Below, in pieces: positions 17,201 through 26,633 of a stretch of 64,000 nucleotides of DNA. Below the pieces are notes generated by a model. It worked only from the letters and a program-made list of their open reading frames with translations. It searched no databases and had not been told where the DNA came from. Source of the DNA: Rhodococcus sp. KBS0724 (GTDB lineage Bacteria > Actinomycetota > Actinomycetes > Mycobacteriales > Mycobacteriaceae); contig NZ_VCBX02000001.1 of NCBI RefSeq assembly GCF_005938745.2, positions 2,266,001 to 2,330,000 of the forward strand. The letters run 5' to 3'. Numbering within the stretch: position 1 is the first letter of the stretch; each line of letters opens with the position of its first letter. A program made the position numbers and the translations under genes.

Positions 17201-17227
17201 CTGGCGCTCGGGCGATTAGACTGCCAG
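17201..17227. promoter_or_regulatory. CIRCE-like HrcA operator upstream of hrcA
   Basis: Arms CTGGCGCTC (17201-17209) and GACTGCCAG (17219-17227) are separated by nine bases, the CIRCE geometry. Each arm differs by one base from the actinobacterial form CTGGCACTC-N9-GAGTGCCAG. The right arm overlaps TAGACT (17217-17222), a good -10 for hrcA, so HrcA binding would block its own promoter. Confidence 0.75.
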
Positions 17228-17269
17228 TTGAGATCAGTGCACAGAGCGCAGGAAACGGAGGTCGCAACT

Positions 17270-18313
17270 ATGTCGAGTACCGACGACAGGCGATTCGAGG
17301 TCCTGCGGGCGATCGTCGCGGATTACGTTTCCACGCAGGATCCGGTCGGGTCGAAGGCTCTGGTCGAGCGTCACAATCTTGGCGTGTCGAGCGCCACCGT
17401 GCGCAACGACATGGCGTTTCTCGAAGCCGAGGGCTACATCGCCCAGCCTCACACCAGTTCGGGGCGCGTGCCGACGGACAAGGGATATCGCGAGTTCGTC
17501 GACCGCATCGCGGACGTCAAACCGCTGTCCGGACCTGAGCGCCGCGCCATTCTGGAATTTCTGGAATCCGGCGTAGACCTCGACGACGTGCTGCGGCGCG
17601 GTGTGCGTCTGCTGGCTCAATTGACCCGGCAGGTAGCCGTGGTTCAGTATCCGACGCTGTCGGCGTCGTCGGTCCGTCATCTCGAAGTGGTGGCGTTGAC
17701 CCCGGCGAGGCTGCTCCTTGTTCTCATCACCGACTCCGGGCGAGTCGATCAGCGCATCGTCGAGTTGGGCGACGTCCTCGTGGACGAGGATCTGTCCAGG
17801 TTGCGTGCACTGCTGGGCGGCGCGCTGGAAGGCAAGCGCCTGGCTGCCGCGTCCATCGCCGTCTCCGAACTGGCCGACGAGGCTCCCGACGATCTGCGCG
17901 ACGCCGTTGTCCGGTCCGCGACGATCCTGGTCGAGACACTGGTCGAGCATCCCGAGGAGCGTCTGGTGCTCGGCGGGACGGCCAACCTGACGCGCAATGC
18001 CTCCGACTTCTCCGGGCTGGCCGGATTCCCGGGCTCGTTGCGGGCGGTGCTCGAAGCGCTCGAAGAGCAGGTTGTGGTGCTGAAACTGCTGGCCTCGACC
18101 CAGAACGCCGGGATGGTTACCGTCCGGATCGGTGAAGAAACTCAGGTCGAGCAAATGCGCGGAACCTCCGTGATTTCGACGGGCTACGGTGCGGCCGGTA
18201 CCGTTTTCGGTGGTGTCGGTGTGCTCGGTCCCACTCGGATGGACTATCCGGGAACAATTGCATCGGTTGCCGCCGTTGCCAGATACATCGGCGAAGTCCT
18301 CTCCGAACGATGA
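17270..18313 (+). CDS. hrcA: Heat-inducible transcription repressor HrcA
   Basis: Repressor of class I heat-shock genes; binds CIRCE operators with help from GroEL. The winged-helix N-terminus '[43 protein letters not shown]' is diagnostic and is followed by '[13 protein letters not shown]'. At 347 residues it is full length. The start ATG at 17270 has GGAGGT seven bases upstream. It is followed by dnaJ and rsmE, the actinobacterial hrcA-dnaJ2 order, and is probably autoregulated. Confidence 0.96.
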   Translation: MSSTDDRRFEVLRAIVADYVSTQDPVGSKALVERHNLGVSSATVRNDMAFLEAEGYIAQPHTSSGRVPTDKGYREFVDRIADVKPLSGPERRAILEFLESGVDLDDVLRRGVRLLAQLTRQVAVVQYPTLSASSVRHLEVVALTPARLLLVLITDSGRVDQRIVELGDVLVDEDLSRLRALLGGALEGKRLAAASIAVSELADEAPDDLRDAVVRSATILVETLVEHPEERLVLGGTANLTRNASDFSGLAGFPGSLRAVLEALEEQVVVLKLLASTQNAGMVTVRIGEETQVEQMRGTSVISTGYGAAGTVFGGVGVLGPTRMDYPGTIASVAAVARYIGEVLSER

Positions 18314-18392
18314 CGCGCGTCGCCGCCGGCGGACGCTCCTCTTCGTGAGGTACGAGGAAAACTAGAAGTAAGAGAAGGACGAGAGAAAAAAC

Positions 18393-19544
18393 GTGGCACG
18401 GGATTACTACGGATTGCTCGGCGTCGACAAGAACGCGACCGACCAGGAACTCAAGCGCGCATACCGCAAACTGGCTCGCGAACTGCACCCTGACGTCAAC
18501 CCCGACGAGGCAGCGCAGGCTCGGTTCAAGGAGATCTCGACGGCGTACGAGGTTCTCACCGATCCGGAGAAGCGTCGCATCGTGGACCTCGGCGGCGATC
18601 CCCTCGAATCCGGTGGAGGCGGCGGTGGCGGCTTCGGCGGTGGATTCGGCGGCGGTGGCCTCGGCGACGTCTTCGAAGCGTTCTTCGGCGGCGGCGGTGG
18701 CGCGGGCCGTGGACCTCGCGGACGAGTGCAGCCCGGTGCCGATTCCCTGCTGCGTACCAAACTGACTCTCGAAGAATGTGCGACGGGCGTCAGCAAGCAC
18801 GTCACCGTCGAGACCGCGATTCTGTGTGACAGTTGCACGGGCGCCGGCACGAACGGTGATTCCAAGCCTGTCCGTTGTGAGACGTGTAACGGCGCCGGTG
18901 AAGTGCAGTCGGTCCAGCGTTCGTTCCTCGGCCAGGTCATGACCTCGCGTCCGTGCCCCACGTGCCGCGGCGCCGGCGAGACCATCCCCGATCCCTGCCA
19001 CAAGTGTGGTGGCGACGGCCGCGTGCGCGCGAAGCGTGACATCACCGTGAAGGTTCCGGCAGGTGTTGCCGGCGGCATGCGTATCCGCCTGACCGCGCAG
19101 GGTGAGGTCGGCCCCGGCGGCGGACATCCCGGTGATCTGTACGTCGAAATCGTCGAGCAGCAGCATGAGGTCTTCGTCCGCGACGGCGAAGATCTGCACT
19201 GCACCATTCGCGTCCCCATGGTCGATGCGGCACTGGGTACGACGGTCACCGTCGACACCATCATCGACGGACCCAAGGAAATCTCCATCGAACCAGGAAC
19301 TCAGCCCGGTCACGTCGCTGTCCTGCGTGGACACGGTATGCCGAAGTTGCGGTCCGGTACGCGCGGCGATCTCCACGCTCACCTCGAAGTGGTCATCCCG
19401 AGTCGCCTCGACAACAAGCAGTCCAAGTTGCTCAAGGAATTCAAGCTGCTCCGCGATCGTGACGAGGCCGAAGTTGTCTCCACCGGGTCGCAGAACAGCG
19501 GCGGGTTGTTCTCGCGTCTTCGCGAAGCATTCAGCGGCCGCTGA
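18393..19544 (+). CDS. dnaJ: Chaperone protein DnaJ (DnaJ2 type)
   Basis: Hsp40 co-chaperone of DnaK. J domain at residues 1-65 with the HPD motif ('[10 protein letters not shown]'), a Gly-rich linker (residues 70-110), four C-x2-C-x-G-x-G zinc motifs ([32 protein letters not shown]) and a C-terminal substrate domain. Located downstream of hrcA, so it is the second actinobacterial copy (dnaJ2) rather than the one in the dnaK operon. GTG start with a purine-rich ribosome site. Confidence 0.96.
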   Translation: MARDYYGLLGVDKNATDQELKRAYRKLARELHPDVNPDEAAQARFKEISTAYEVLTDPEKRRIVDLGGDPLESGGGGGGGFGGGFGGGGLGDVFEAFFGGGGGAGRGPRGRVQPGADSLLRTKLTLEECATGVSKHVTVETAILCDSCTGAGTNGDSKPVRCETCNGAGEVQSVQRSFLGQVMTSRPCPTCRGAGETIPDPCHKCGGDGRVRAKRDITVKVPAGVAGGMRIRLTAQGEVGPGGGHPGDLYVEIVEQQHEVFVRDGEDLHCTIRVPMVDAALGTTVTVDTIIDGPKEISIEPGTQPGHVAVLRGHGMPKLRSGTRGDLHAHLEVVIPSRLDNKQSKLLKEFKLLRDRDEAEVVSTGSQNSGGLFSRLREAFSGR

Positions 19545-19546
19545 CG

Positions 19547-20308
19547 GTGGCTGCGACGGTCTTTTTCCTCGACCCCGTTCCGGGTGTCGGTGAGACTGCA
19601 GTTCTGGACGGTCCGGAGGGTCGCCATGCGGCGACCGTCCGCCGGATCGGTGTCGGTGAGCGACTTGTGTTGGCAGATGGCCGTGGCCGTGTCGCCGATG
19701 CCGAGGTGACCAGCGCCGGGAAAGATCGCCTGGAACTTCTGGTCAGTGACGTACAGGTACTCGAGCAGCCGAAACCGCTCGTGACGCTCGTTCAGGCATT
19801 GCCGAAGGCCGAGCGTTCCGAGTTGGCTGTCGAGCTGGCAACCGAGGCCGGTGTCGACGCCGTCATTCCCTGGCAGTCACTGCGATGCGTCGCCAAATGG
19901 GAGGGCGCGAAGCTCACCAAGGGTGTCGCTCGTTGGCGTAGCGCCGCTGTGTCGGCGGCCAAGCAGTCGCGTCGGGCATTCGTTCCGGAGATCGCCGAAC
20001 TGCACAAGACCCCGGCTGTGGTTGCGCTGGTTCGCGACGCCGTGGCCCGAGGCGCCGTCGTCGCCGTTCTGCACGAGTCCGCGACGACGCCGCTGGCCGC
20101 ACTGCCACTCGCCGGCGCTGACGAGGTGTTCCTCGTTGTCGGACCCGAAGGTGGGCTCGACGACTCGGAGATCGCGGCGCTCTCGGACGCCGGCGCAACT
20201 CCGGTACTACTCGGCCCGACCGTTCTGCGAACGTCGACGGCGGGCGCAGTTGCATTGGGGGCAATCGGGGTCCTGACCGATCGCTGGGGACCACGACCAC
20301 TGCACTGA
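19547..20308 (+). CDS. rsmE: 16S rRNA (uracil(1498)-N3)-methyltransferase RsmE
   Basis: SAM-dependent SPOUT methylase of 16S rRNA position 1498. Family features: N-terminal PUA-like part with 'GRHAATVRRIGVGERLVLADGRGRV', 'QALPKAERSELAVELATEAGVDAVIPWQSLRC', and the C-terminal SAM knot 'VVGPEGGLDDSEIAAL...VLLGPTVLRTSTA'. 253 residues, GTG start two bases after the dnaJ stop, so cotranscribed with hrcA-dnaJ, as Rv2372c is. Confidence 0.95.
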   Translation: MAATVFFLDPVPGVGETAVLDGPEGRHAATVRRIGVGERLVLADGRGRVADAEVTSAGKDRLELLVSDVQVLEQPKPLVTLVQALPKAERSELAVELATEAGVDAVIPWQSLRCVAKWEGAKLTKGVARWRSAAVSAAKQSRRAFVPEIAELHKTPAVVALVRDAVARGAVVAVLHESATTPLAALPLAGADEVFLVVGPEGGLDDSEIAALSDAGATPVLLGPTVLRTSTAGAVALGAIGVLTDRWGPRPLH

Positions 20309-20425
20309 GTGTGTGACTTCAAGCCGATTGAGACCTTGCGCTCAGCGAAGTGTCAGCCATGAGCACTATCGTTGAAATCGCCCGGCGGCATTCCGCGGGT
20401 TCGTTCGGAAATCTCAGGAGGAATG

Positions 20426-21664
20426 ATGCGCTCACGTGCGCATAAGCGAGTTGCCGTCGCGGTGGCTGCCGTCGCGGCAATGATGCTGGCTGTGGGGTGC
20501 ACCGTATCCACTGACGACAAGGCCGATCCGGCGGCGAGTGCTGTTGCCACCACGGCAACCAGTGTCGCCGTCATCTCCGTGTCGCCTGCAGAAGGTGGCA
20601 CTCCGATCAATCCGCTCGACCCCGTCACCGTCGAGGTCGCCAAGGGCACTTTGACGAGCGTCACCCTCACCAATCCGGACGGTAAGGACGTCGCCGGAAT
20701 CATCACCCCGGACAAGACCGCGTGGAAGCCGAGTGAACCGCTCGGCTACGACAAGTCCTACGACCTGGTTGTCGATGCGGTCGACGCGAATGGTGTTGCC
20801 ACAACCAAGAACACGACGCTCACCACCGTCGCCCCGAGCAATCAGACGCGTGCCTACATCAACACCACCGGCGGCGCGTCCATCTCCGAGGGTGGCACGT
20901 ACGGCGTCGGCACAGTTGTTGCGGTTCACTTCGACGAATCGATCGGTGACAAAGCCGCTGCCGAGAAGTCGCTACTGGTGACGACCAATCCGCCGGTCAC
21001 CGGATCCTGGTACTGGGTGGACAGTCAGAACGTGCACTGGCGCCCGCAGGAGTACTACACGCCGGGAACCACGGTGTCGGTGAGCGCGAACATCTACGGC
21101 AAAGAGTTGGGCAAGGGCCTGTACGGCGAGCAGGACGATACGGTCGCCTTCACGATCGGTGACTCGCACATCTCCATTGCCGACGACAACACCAAGATGG
21201 TGACCGTGTACGAAAACGGTCAGGTGATCAAGGAAATGCCGACGTCCATGGGCATGGGTGGAACCGAAACCATCGGCGACACAACACTGTCCTTCTGGAC
21301 ACAGCCCGGCACCTACACGGTGATGGACAAGGCAAACCCGGTCATCATGGACTCGTCGACGTACGGCCTGCCGATCAATTCGCGGCTCGGGTACAAGGAG
21401 TCCATCAACTGGGCGACGCGTATCAGCACCGATGGTATCTACCTGCACGAGTTGGAAAGTACGGTGTGGGCTCAGGGCAACACCGACACGTCGCACGGTT
21501 GCCTCAATCTCAGTGCGGCCAATGCCAAGTGGTTCTTCGACTTCGCGCAGCCCGGTGACGTCGTCGAGATCAAGAACACCGGTGGCGCACCGCTCGAGGT
21601 GTGGCAGAACGGCGACTGGACCCTCTCGTGGGCAGAGTGGGCCGCGGGCAGCGCGCTCGCCTGA
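20426..21664 (+). CDS. Lipoprotein L,D-transpeptidase (Ldt)
   Basis: Cell-wall enzyme forming 3-3 peptidoglycan cross-links. A signal peptide ends in the lipobox L-A-V-G-C near residue 25; two Ig-like domains follow, then the YkuD catalytic domain with 'GIYLHE' and the active-site motif 'SHGCLNLS' (nucleophile Cys near residue 357). This architecture matches mycobacterial LdtMt2/LppS. Two adjacent ATGs are possible; the second (20426) has AGGAGG at four-base spacing, the first only one base. 412 residues. Confidence 0.92.
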   Translation: MRSRAHKRVAVAVAAVAAMMLAVGCTVSTDDKADPAASAVATTATSVAVISVSPAEGGTPINPLDPVTVEVAKGTLTSVTLTNPDGKDVAGIITPDKTAWKPSEPLGYDKSYDLVVDAVDANGVATTKNTTLTTVAPSNQTRAYINTTGGASISEGGTYGVGTVVAVHFDESIGDKAAAEKSLLVTTNPPVTGSWYWVDSQNVHWRPQEYYTPGTTVSVSANIYGKELGKGLYGEQDDTVAFTIGDSHISIADDNTKMVTVYENGQVIKEMPTSMGMGGTETIGDTTLSFWTQPGTYTVMDKANPVIMDSSTYGLPINSRLGYKESINWATRISTDGIYLHELESTVWAQGNTDTSHGCLNLSAANAKWFFDFAQPGDVVEIKNTGGAPLEVWQNGDWTLSWAEWAAGSALA

Positions 21665-21666
21665 GC

Positions 21667-21672
21667 TAGGTT
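21667..21672 (+). promoter_or_regulatory. -10 element for a leaderless alpha/beta hydrolase gene
   Basis: TAGGTT, followed by six bases and the GTG at 21679, fits a leaderless promoter within the 14-bp gap after the L,D-transpeptidase gene. Confidence 0.45.
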
Positions 21673-21678
21673 CTCCTG

Positions 21679-22452
21679 GTGTCTCGGAACAAGATTTCCT
21701 ACGGTTCCCACGCTCAGCAGTTCGGTCATCTGTACGTTCCCGATACTGCTGACGGACCGGTCCCTGTTGTGATGGCTATTCACGGCGGATTCTGGAGTGG
21801 TCAGTACAGCCTGATTCTCGGCACCGCATTTGCCGTTGAACTCGCGCGAGCTGGTGTGGCGGTGTGGAACATCGAGTACCGCAGACTCGGAGCCGGCGGC
21901 GGCTGGCCGGAGATGTCGGCCGACGTGAAAGCTGCGTACGACGCGATTCCCGGGATTGTGGCCGAGGCGTCCGAGGTCGAATTCGACCTGACACAGGTCC
22001 GCCTGCTGGGGCACTCCGCCGGTGGGCACCTCGCCGTCTGGCTGGCGGGGGAGAAGGACGTGTTCACCCGCCCGGAACGCGTTGTCGCCCAAGCCGCAGC
22101 CCTGGATCTGGCGTCGGCGGCCGAGCGTGGTCGACGCATCAGCTACATCGAGGATCTCTTCGGTGTTCCCTTCGAATCCGATCCTGATCTGTATCGCACT
22201 GCGTCACCGCAACATCGGTTGCCGATCGGTGTACCCGTCGTCTGTGTGACGGGCAGTGACGACATGCAAGTGCCGGCCAAAGTCAGTGCCCGGTATGTGA
22301 CAGCGGCGCAGGCGGCTGGTGATCCCGCGGTTTTGAGTGTGGTCGAGGGCGAGGGGCACGATGCATTTCTCTCGCCCTCGACGCAGTCGTGGCGGGTCTC
22401 CCGCGAATTGGTGCTTGACGAAGACCCGCCGGCTCCGATCACGTCACACTGA
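21679..22452 (+). CDS. Alpha/beta hydrolase (BD-FAE/esterase-like)
   Basis: Serine hydrolase fold. Oxyanion motif 'MAIHGGFWSGQY' near residue 32 and nucleophile elbow 'GHSAGG' near residue 112 are those of the acyl-peptidase/arylformamidase-like group; a candidate acid is in 'VCVTGSDDMQVP' and the catalytic His in 'EGEGHDAFL'. 257 residues, no signal peptide, so cytoplasmic. Substrate unknown; kynurenine formamidase-like or carboxylesterase activity is possible. Its 3' end overlaps the convergent MFS gene by nine bases. Confidence 0.85.
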   Translation: MSRNKISYGSHAQQFGHLYVPDTADGPVPVVMAIHGGFWSGQYSLILGTAFAVELARAGVAVWNIEYRRLGAGGGWPEMSADVKAAYDAIPGIVAEASEVEFDLTQVRLLGHSAGGHLAVWLAGEKDVFTRPERVVAQAAALDLASAAERGRRISYIEDLFGVPFESDPDLYRTASPQHRLPIGVPVVCVTGSDDMQVPAKVSARYVTAAQAAGDPAVLSVVEGEGHDAFLSPSTQSWRVSRELVLDEDPPAPITSH

Positions 22453-24033
22453 CACCGGAGCTTTCTTGCCGGGCAGGATGAACGCGACGACGATCGCGCC
22501 GACGAGCAGTGCGAGGCCGCCTGCCCAACTGGCGGCCGAGATCGCGTCGGCGTACGCGGCACCGGCCGCATCGAGCAGCGGCTGAGCCTGAGCTGCGGCC
22601 ACGGGGTTGCCTGCCAACTCTTCGGCGACCAGGGACGCGCCGCCGACGGATTCTCCGGACACCTCCAGCGCGTAGGCGGCTTGCTGCGCCAATTCGCCGG
22701 TCAGTTCCGGGACCTGCATTCCGCCGATGAAACCCGCAATCGAATCTTTGTAGCTCGCAGCCAGAATCGAGCCGAGGATGGCAATGCCGAGCGATCCGCC
22801 GAGTTCGATGGCGGTGTCGTTGAGGCCGCCCGCAGCTCCGAGATCGTCTTCGGAGAAGCTGTCCATGATGGCGTCGGTGGCCGGTGGTTCACTGAGGCCG
22901 ATTCCGAGACCGAGCAGGATCAGCGGGACCGCGAACATCCAGTAGCCGGAGTCGCCGTTCACCTGCGTGAGGATGAGGACGCCGATCGCAGCGATGAACA
23001 TGCCGCCGACGATGGATGCGCGGACACCGATCAGCGGGGTGATCCGGCCGCTGACCACTGCGCCGATCGACACGGCAATTGCCAAGGGCAACAGACGAAC
23101 ACCGGTTTCGAGCGCCCCGTATCCGAGAATGAACTGGAATTGCTGCGAGATGTAGTAGATAGCGCCGAAAGCGGCCAGGAACAGGAGCAGCACTGCCAGA
23201 GTTGCGCCGCCGACCACACGCTGACCGAGCTTACGGACGTCGAGCAGTGGTTGTGGGTGACGCAGTTCCCAGGCGACAAACAGCGCGAGGCCGACTACGG
23301 CGAGCGCTGCTGCGCCGATGGGCCCGGCAGTCCACCCGAAGTGGAAGCCGTTGATGATCGAATAGACCAGCGCGCCGATGGTGACAACAGACAGCGCGCC
23401 GCCGATCCAGTCGATACGGCCGAGGTGCTCGGCCTTGCTCGGTGGAACCAGGAACACAGCCGCAAGTGCGGCGACCGCGGCGATCGGGACGTTGATCAGG
23501 AATGTGGCGCTCCACGAATGACTTTCGAGAATCCAGCCGGCCAGCAGGGGGCCGAGCGCGATGGCGAGACCTGAGGTGGCCGCCCAGGCCGCGATGGCGC
23601 GGGAGCGTTCGGATTTCGGGAAGGTCGCGACCAGGAGGGACAGCGTCGCGGGCATGATGATCGCGGCGCCGACGCCCATGATCATGCGCGCCGCAATGAC
23701 GGCGTTGGTGGTGTCGGCGATGCTGCCGAAGACTGCGCCCGCGGCGAAGACCGCGAGTCCGGCGAGGAGGGCCCCGCGGCGGCTGTACTTGTCGCCGATT
23801 ACGCCGAACAGCAACATCAGCGCAGCGTAGGGGACGGTGTAGCCGTCGATGACCCATTGAAGTTGTGTGCTGGTGAGTCCGAGATCGCGTGTCATGTCCG
23901 GTGCCGCGACGATCAGCGCTGTATTTGCCATGACGACGATCAGCAGGCTCAGACACAACACCCCCAGTGCTGCCCATCGCCGTGAGTACGGCTGGTCCAT
24001 TTCTGCGACAGGTTTGCTCATGAGAGTTGTCAT
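22444..24033 (-). CDS. MFS multidrug efflux transporter (DHA2, EmrB/QacA type)
   Basis: Proton-coupled drug exporter with about 14 membrane spans in 529 residues. 'NTALIVAAPDMTRDLGLTSTQLQWVIDGYTVPYAALMLLFGVIGDKYSRRGALL' contains the DHA2 motifs A and D1, and 'WAATSGLAIALGPLLAGWILE' is motif C of drug exporters. The ATG at 24033 is chosen because it follows the operator region and begins a sensible N-terminus. Divergent from a TetR gene with paired palindromes between, so it is probably repressed by it. Confidence 0.92.
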   Translation of the reverse strand: MTTLMSKPVAEMDQPYSRRWAALGVLCLSLLIVVMANTALIVAAPDMTRDLGLTSTQLQWVIDGYTVPYAALMLLFGVIGDKYSRRGALLAGLAVFAAGAVFGSIADTTNAVIAARMIMGVGAAIIMPATLSLLVATFPKSERSRAIAAWAATSGLAIALGPLLAGWILESHSWSATFLINVPIAAVAALAAVFLVPPSKAEHLGRIDWIGGALSVVTIGALVYSIINGFHFGWTAGPIGAAALAVVGLALFVAWELRHPQPLLDVRKLGQRVVGGATLAVLLLFLAAFGAIYYISQQFQFILGYGALETGVRLLPLAIAVSIGAVVSGRITPLIGVRASIVGGMFIAAIGVLILTQVNGDSGYWMFAVPLILLGLGIGLSEPPATDAIMDSFSEDDLGAAGGLNDTAIELGGSLGIAILGSILAASYKDSIAGFIGGMQVPELTGELAQQAAYALEVSGESVGGASLVAEELAGNPVAAAQAQPLLDAAGAAYADAISAASWAGGLALLVGAIVVAFILPGKKAPVSV

Positions 24034-24057
24034 GGCTCGACTCCGTTTCTGATCAAT

Positions 24058-24075
24058 TTGCACACTGCTGTGTAA
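24058..24075. promoter_or_regulatory. TetR operator near the MFS gene (one mismatch)
   Basis: TTGCACACTGCTGTGTAA has seven-base arms around CTGC with one mismatch. It lies 25 bp upstream of the MFS start. Confidence 0.68.
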
Positions 24076-24084
24076 GTTAATAAC

Positions 24085-24102
24085 TTGCACAGCATTGTGC
24101 AA
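24085..24102. promoter_or_regulatory. TetR operator, perfect palindrome
   Basis: TTGCACAGCATTGTGCAA is a perfect 18-bp inverted repeat (seven-base arms around GCAT). It shares its half-site with the copy 27 bp away, and both lie between the divergent MFS and TetR genes. Confidence 0.75.
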
Positions 24103-24132
24103 CTATCATTGATTCAGATCACATCAGGAAAG

Positions 24133-24813
24133 GTGGACAGCGCGTTGACGGAATCGGGAACAGCTGCGCCGGGAACGCGTCAACGTCGCAGTCAGGCGCG
24201 GGCGAATCGCAGCCGCATCATCGAAGCGGCGATCACGGCATTCGCGGCCGATCCCGACGCGAGCATGGACGACGTGGCAAAGGCCGCCGGCGTCGTGCGG
24301 CGGACCGTGTACGCACATTTCGAGAGCCGCGACGCCCTGATCAACGGCATCGTGGACGAGGCATCCGCTGATCTGGTCGCGGCTTTGAGTCGCGCGGGGG
24401 AGCCTCCCGAGGATCCGGAATTGGCAACCGCGGTACTGGCGTTGTTGGCCTGGCCGGTGGGAGACAGGTTCCGGGTGCTGCTCAGTTTCGCCCGAAAGGA
24501 ATTGGGCGAGCAGCGCATCCTCGACCTGATGGAACCCGCTCGCGCCTTGAGTATCAGGGTGGTCGAGCAGGGTCAGCGAGAAGGGACCTTTTCGACCTAT
24601 CTACCGGCTGAAACCTTGGTCGCGATGACAGAATCGGTGACGATCACGCTGTTCGACCAGGCCAACACCGGGGTGATCACCGACTCGGGAGAGTCATTCG
24701 CGATCGTGTGCCTCGTGCTGGTCGGGATCAGCCCGGAACGGAGCGCGGAGGTAGTCGCAGACGCCTGGAAATGGATCCGAAAGTCAGTGCCGCCCGCTGC
24801 GCCCGCGGAATAA
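24133..24813 (+). CDS. TetR-family repressor of the MFS efflux gene
   Basis: TetR DNA-binding domain at residues 20-75 ('RANRSRIIEAAITAFAADPDASMDDVAKAAGVVRRTVYAHFESRDALINGI') plus an effector domain of about 150 residues. Divergent from the DHA2 exporter with two shared palindromes. Start uncertain: GTG at 24133 or TTG at 24145, the latter with AAAGGTGG eight bases upstream; no conserved residues depend on the choice. Confidence 0.88.
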   Translation: MDSALTESGTAAPGTRQRRSQARANRSRIIEAAITAFAADPDASMDDVAKAAGVVRRTVYAHFESRDALINGIVDEASADLVAALSRAGEPPEDPELATAVLALLAWPVGDRFRVLLSFARKELGEQRILDLMEPARALSIRVVEQGQREGTFSTYLPAETLVAMTESVTITLFDQANTGVITDSGESFAIVCLVLVGISPERSAEVVADAWKWIRKSVPPAAPAE

Positions 24814-24931
24814 CAAGGTGCTCGCGGATTAACAAGTGGGCGGTGTCGGACTCGGACGCTAGACTTCGAAGTATCGGAGCCCACGGGTCGAGCGGGCTCT
24901 TTCGGACCAGGAAGCAGGCCATATTCTCCAC

Positions 24932-26020
24932 GTGAGTGAACACAGTGAGTTCGGCGGCAACCGTACATCCACCGTTACCGAGCGCGCTCTGCCCGCAGAG
25001 CGCACCGTCCGATCGAGTATGGACCTGGCGCCGGAGACCGTGCGTCAACTCCTGGGATCGACGGACGAAAACCTCACCGCGATCGAACGTGAGCTTTCTG
25101 CCGATATTCACGTTCGTGGCGGCACCATCACACTGTCCGGAACACCAGCAGACGTTGCTCTCGCAGAGCGAGTATTTGCCGAGCTGGCTGTGCTGGCCAG
25201 GCGCGGGCAGCCCATCGCACCCGACGCTGTCCGCAGAACCATCGGCATGCTCACCAACGAGGTCGGGGAATCCCCAGCCGAGGTGCTCTCGCTCGACATT
25301 CTGTCGCGGCGTGGCAAGACCATTCGTCCCAAGACGCTCAACCAGAAGCGCTACGTCGACGCGATCGACGAGAACACCATCGTGTTCGGCATCGGGCCGG
25401 CAGGCACCGGCAAGACCTATCTCGCGATGGCCAAGGCCGTGCAGGCCTTGCAGTCCAAGTCGGTCTCCCGCATCATCCTGACCCGTCCGGCTGTCGAGGC
25501 AGGCGAGCGATTGGGATTCCTGCCCGGCACGTTGCACGAGAAAATCGACCCGTATCTGCGCCCACTTCACGACGCGTTGCACGACATGATGGATCCCGAA
25601 GCCATTCCGAAATTGATGGCGGCGGGGGTCATCGAGGTGGCGCCGTTGGCGTACATGCGTGGTCGCACCCTCAACGATGCCTTCATCATCTTGGACGAGG
25701 CGCAGAACACCACGGCCGAACAGATGAAGATGTTCCTCACCAGGCTCGGCTTCGGATCCAAGATCGTCGTCACCGGAGACGTCACGCAGGTCGACCTGCC
25801 GGGCGGTGCGCGATCGGGCCTACGGGCGGCATCCGAAATCCTCACGGGCATCAACGATATTCACTTCGCGAAGCTCGACAGCAGCGACGTCGTGCGTCAC
25901 CGTTTGGTCTCCGACATCGTCGACGCCTACGAACGTCACGAAACGGATCGCGACGGGGAGCCCAGGCTCGGCAACCGGGCACAACGCCGCGCTGCACATG
26001 CTCATTCACCTCGACGGTAG
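24932..26020 (+). CDS. phoH: PhoH-like ATPase
   Basis: P-loop ATPase of the PhoH family, implicated in RNA metabolism. A ~100-residue KH-like N-terminal part precedes the ATPase core: Walker A 'GIGPAGTGKTYLA' near residue 151, 'RPAVEAGERLGFLPG', Walker B 'FIILDEAQNTT', 'VTGDVTQVDLP'. 362 residues, GTG start. First gene of phoH-ybeY-CNNM/CBS-era, a widely conserved order linked to ribosome maturation. TAGACT at 24860-24865 is a possible -10. Confidence 0.94.
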   Translation: MSEHSEFGGNRTSTVTERALPAERTVRSSMDLAPETVRQLLGSTDENLTAIERELSADIHVRGGTITLSGTPADVALAERVFAELAVLARRGQPIAPDAVRRTIGMLTNEVGESPAEVLSLDILSRRGKTIRPKTLNQKRYVDAIDENTIVFGIGPAGTGKTYLAMAKAVQALQSKSVSRIILTRPAVEAGERLGFLPGTLHEKIDPYLRPLHDALHDMMDPEAIPKLMAAGVIEVAPLAYMRGRTLNDAFIILDEAQNTTAEQMKMFLTRLGFGSKIVVTGDVTQVDLPGGARSGLRAASEILTGINDIHFAKLDSSDVVRHRLVSDIVDAYERHETDRDGEPRLGNRAQRRAAHAHSPRR

Positions 26021-26068
26021 GCTGAGCGACGCACCAATCCCTACTTTTCCCAGGAAAGAGCGTCGCAC

Positions 26069-26611
26069 ATGAGCATCGAGGTCTCGAACGAATCGGGCAT
26101 GGACATCTCCGAACCGGAGTTGATCAGTGTCGCCCGTTTCGTGATCGCACGGATGGATGTCCATCCGGCGGCCGAGCTGTCGATGGTTCTCGTCGACTCC
26201 GCGACGATGGCGGATCTTCACGTCCGGTGGATGGATCTGCCGGGTCCGACCGACGTCATGTCTTTCCCGATGGACGAACTCGAGCCGGGCGGACGCCCGG
26301 ATTCTCCGGAACCTGGACCGTCGATGCTCGGCGACATCGTCCTGTGTCCGTCGTTCGCGGCTGATCAGGCCGACAAGGCTGGGCATTCACTGGCTCACGA
26401 GCTGGCGTTGCTGACGGTTCACGGCGTGCTGCACCTCCTCGGCTACGACCACGCGGAACCCGAAGAGGAGAAGGAGATGTTCGGACTGCAGAACAGTCTC
26501 CTCGAAGAGTGGTACGAGGATTTGCGCCGGATCGACCGCGAGGCCGCACTGGCCGAGCGCGATCAGAAACTGCTCGGCAAGACCGGGTTCGTCGACGGCG
26601 CAGACCGATAA
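26069..26611 (+). CDS. ybeY: Endoribonuclease YbeY
   Basis: Single-strand endoribonuclease involved in 16S rRNA 3'-end maturation and ribosome quality control. The zinc site H-x3-H-x5-H is visible in '[13 protein letters not shown]' near residue 115, and '[21 protein letters not shown]' is conserved. 180 residues, slightly long owing to the C-terminal tail. Lies 48 nt after phoH. Confidence 0.95.
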   Translation: MSIEVSNESGMDISEPELISVARFVIARMDVHPAAELSMVLVDSATMADLHVRWMDLPGPTDVMSFPMDELEPGGRPDSPEPGPSMLGDIVLCPSFAADQADKAGHSLAHELALLTVHGVLHLLGYDHAEPEEEKEMFGLQNSLLEEWYEDLRRIDREAALAERDQKLLGKTGFVDGADR

Positions 26612-26633
26612 TCGAACAGCCGGGGGATCTGTA

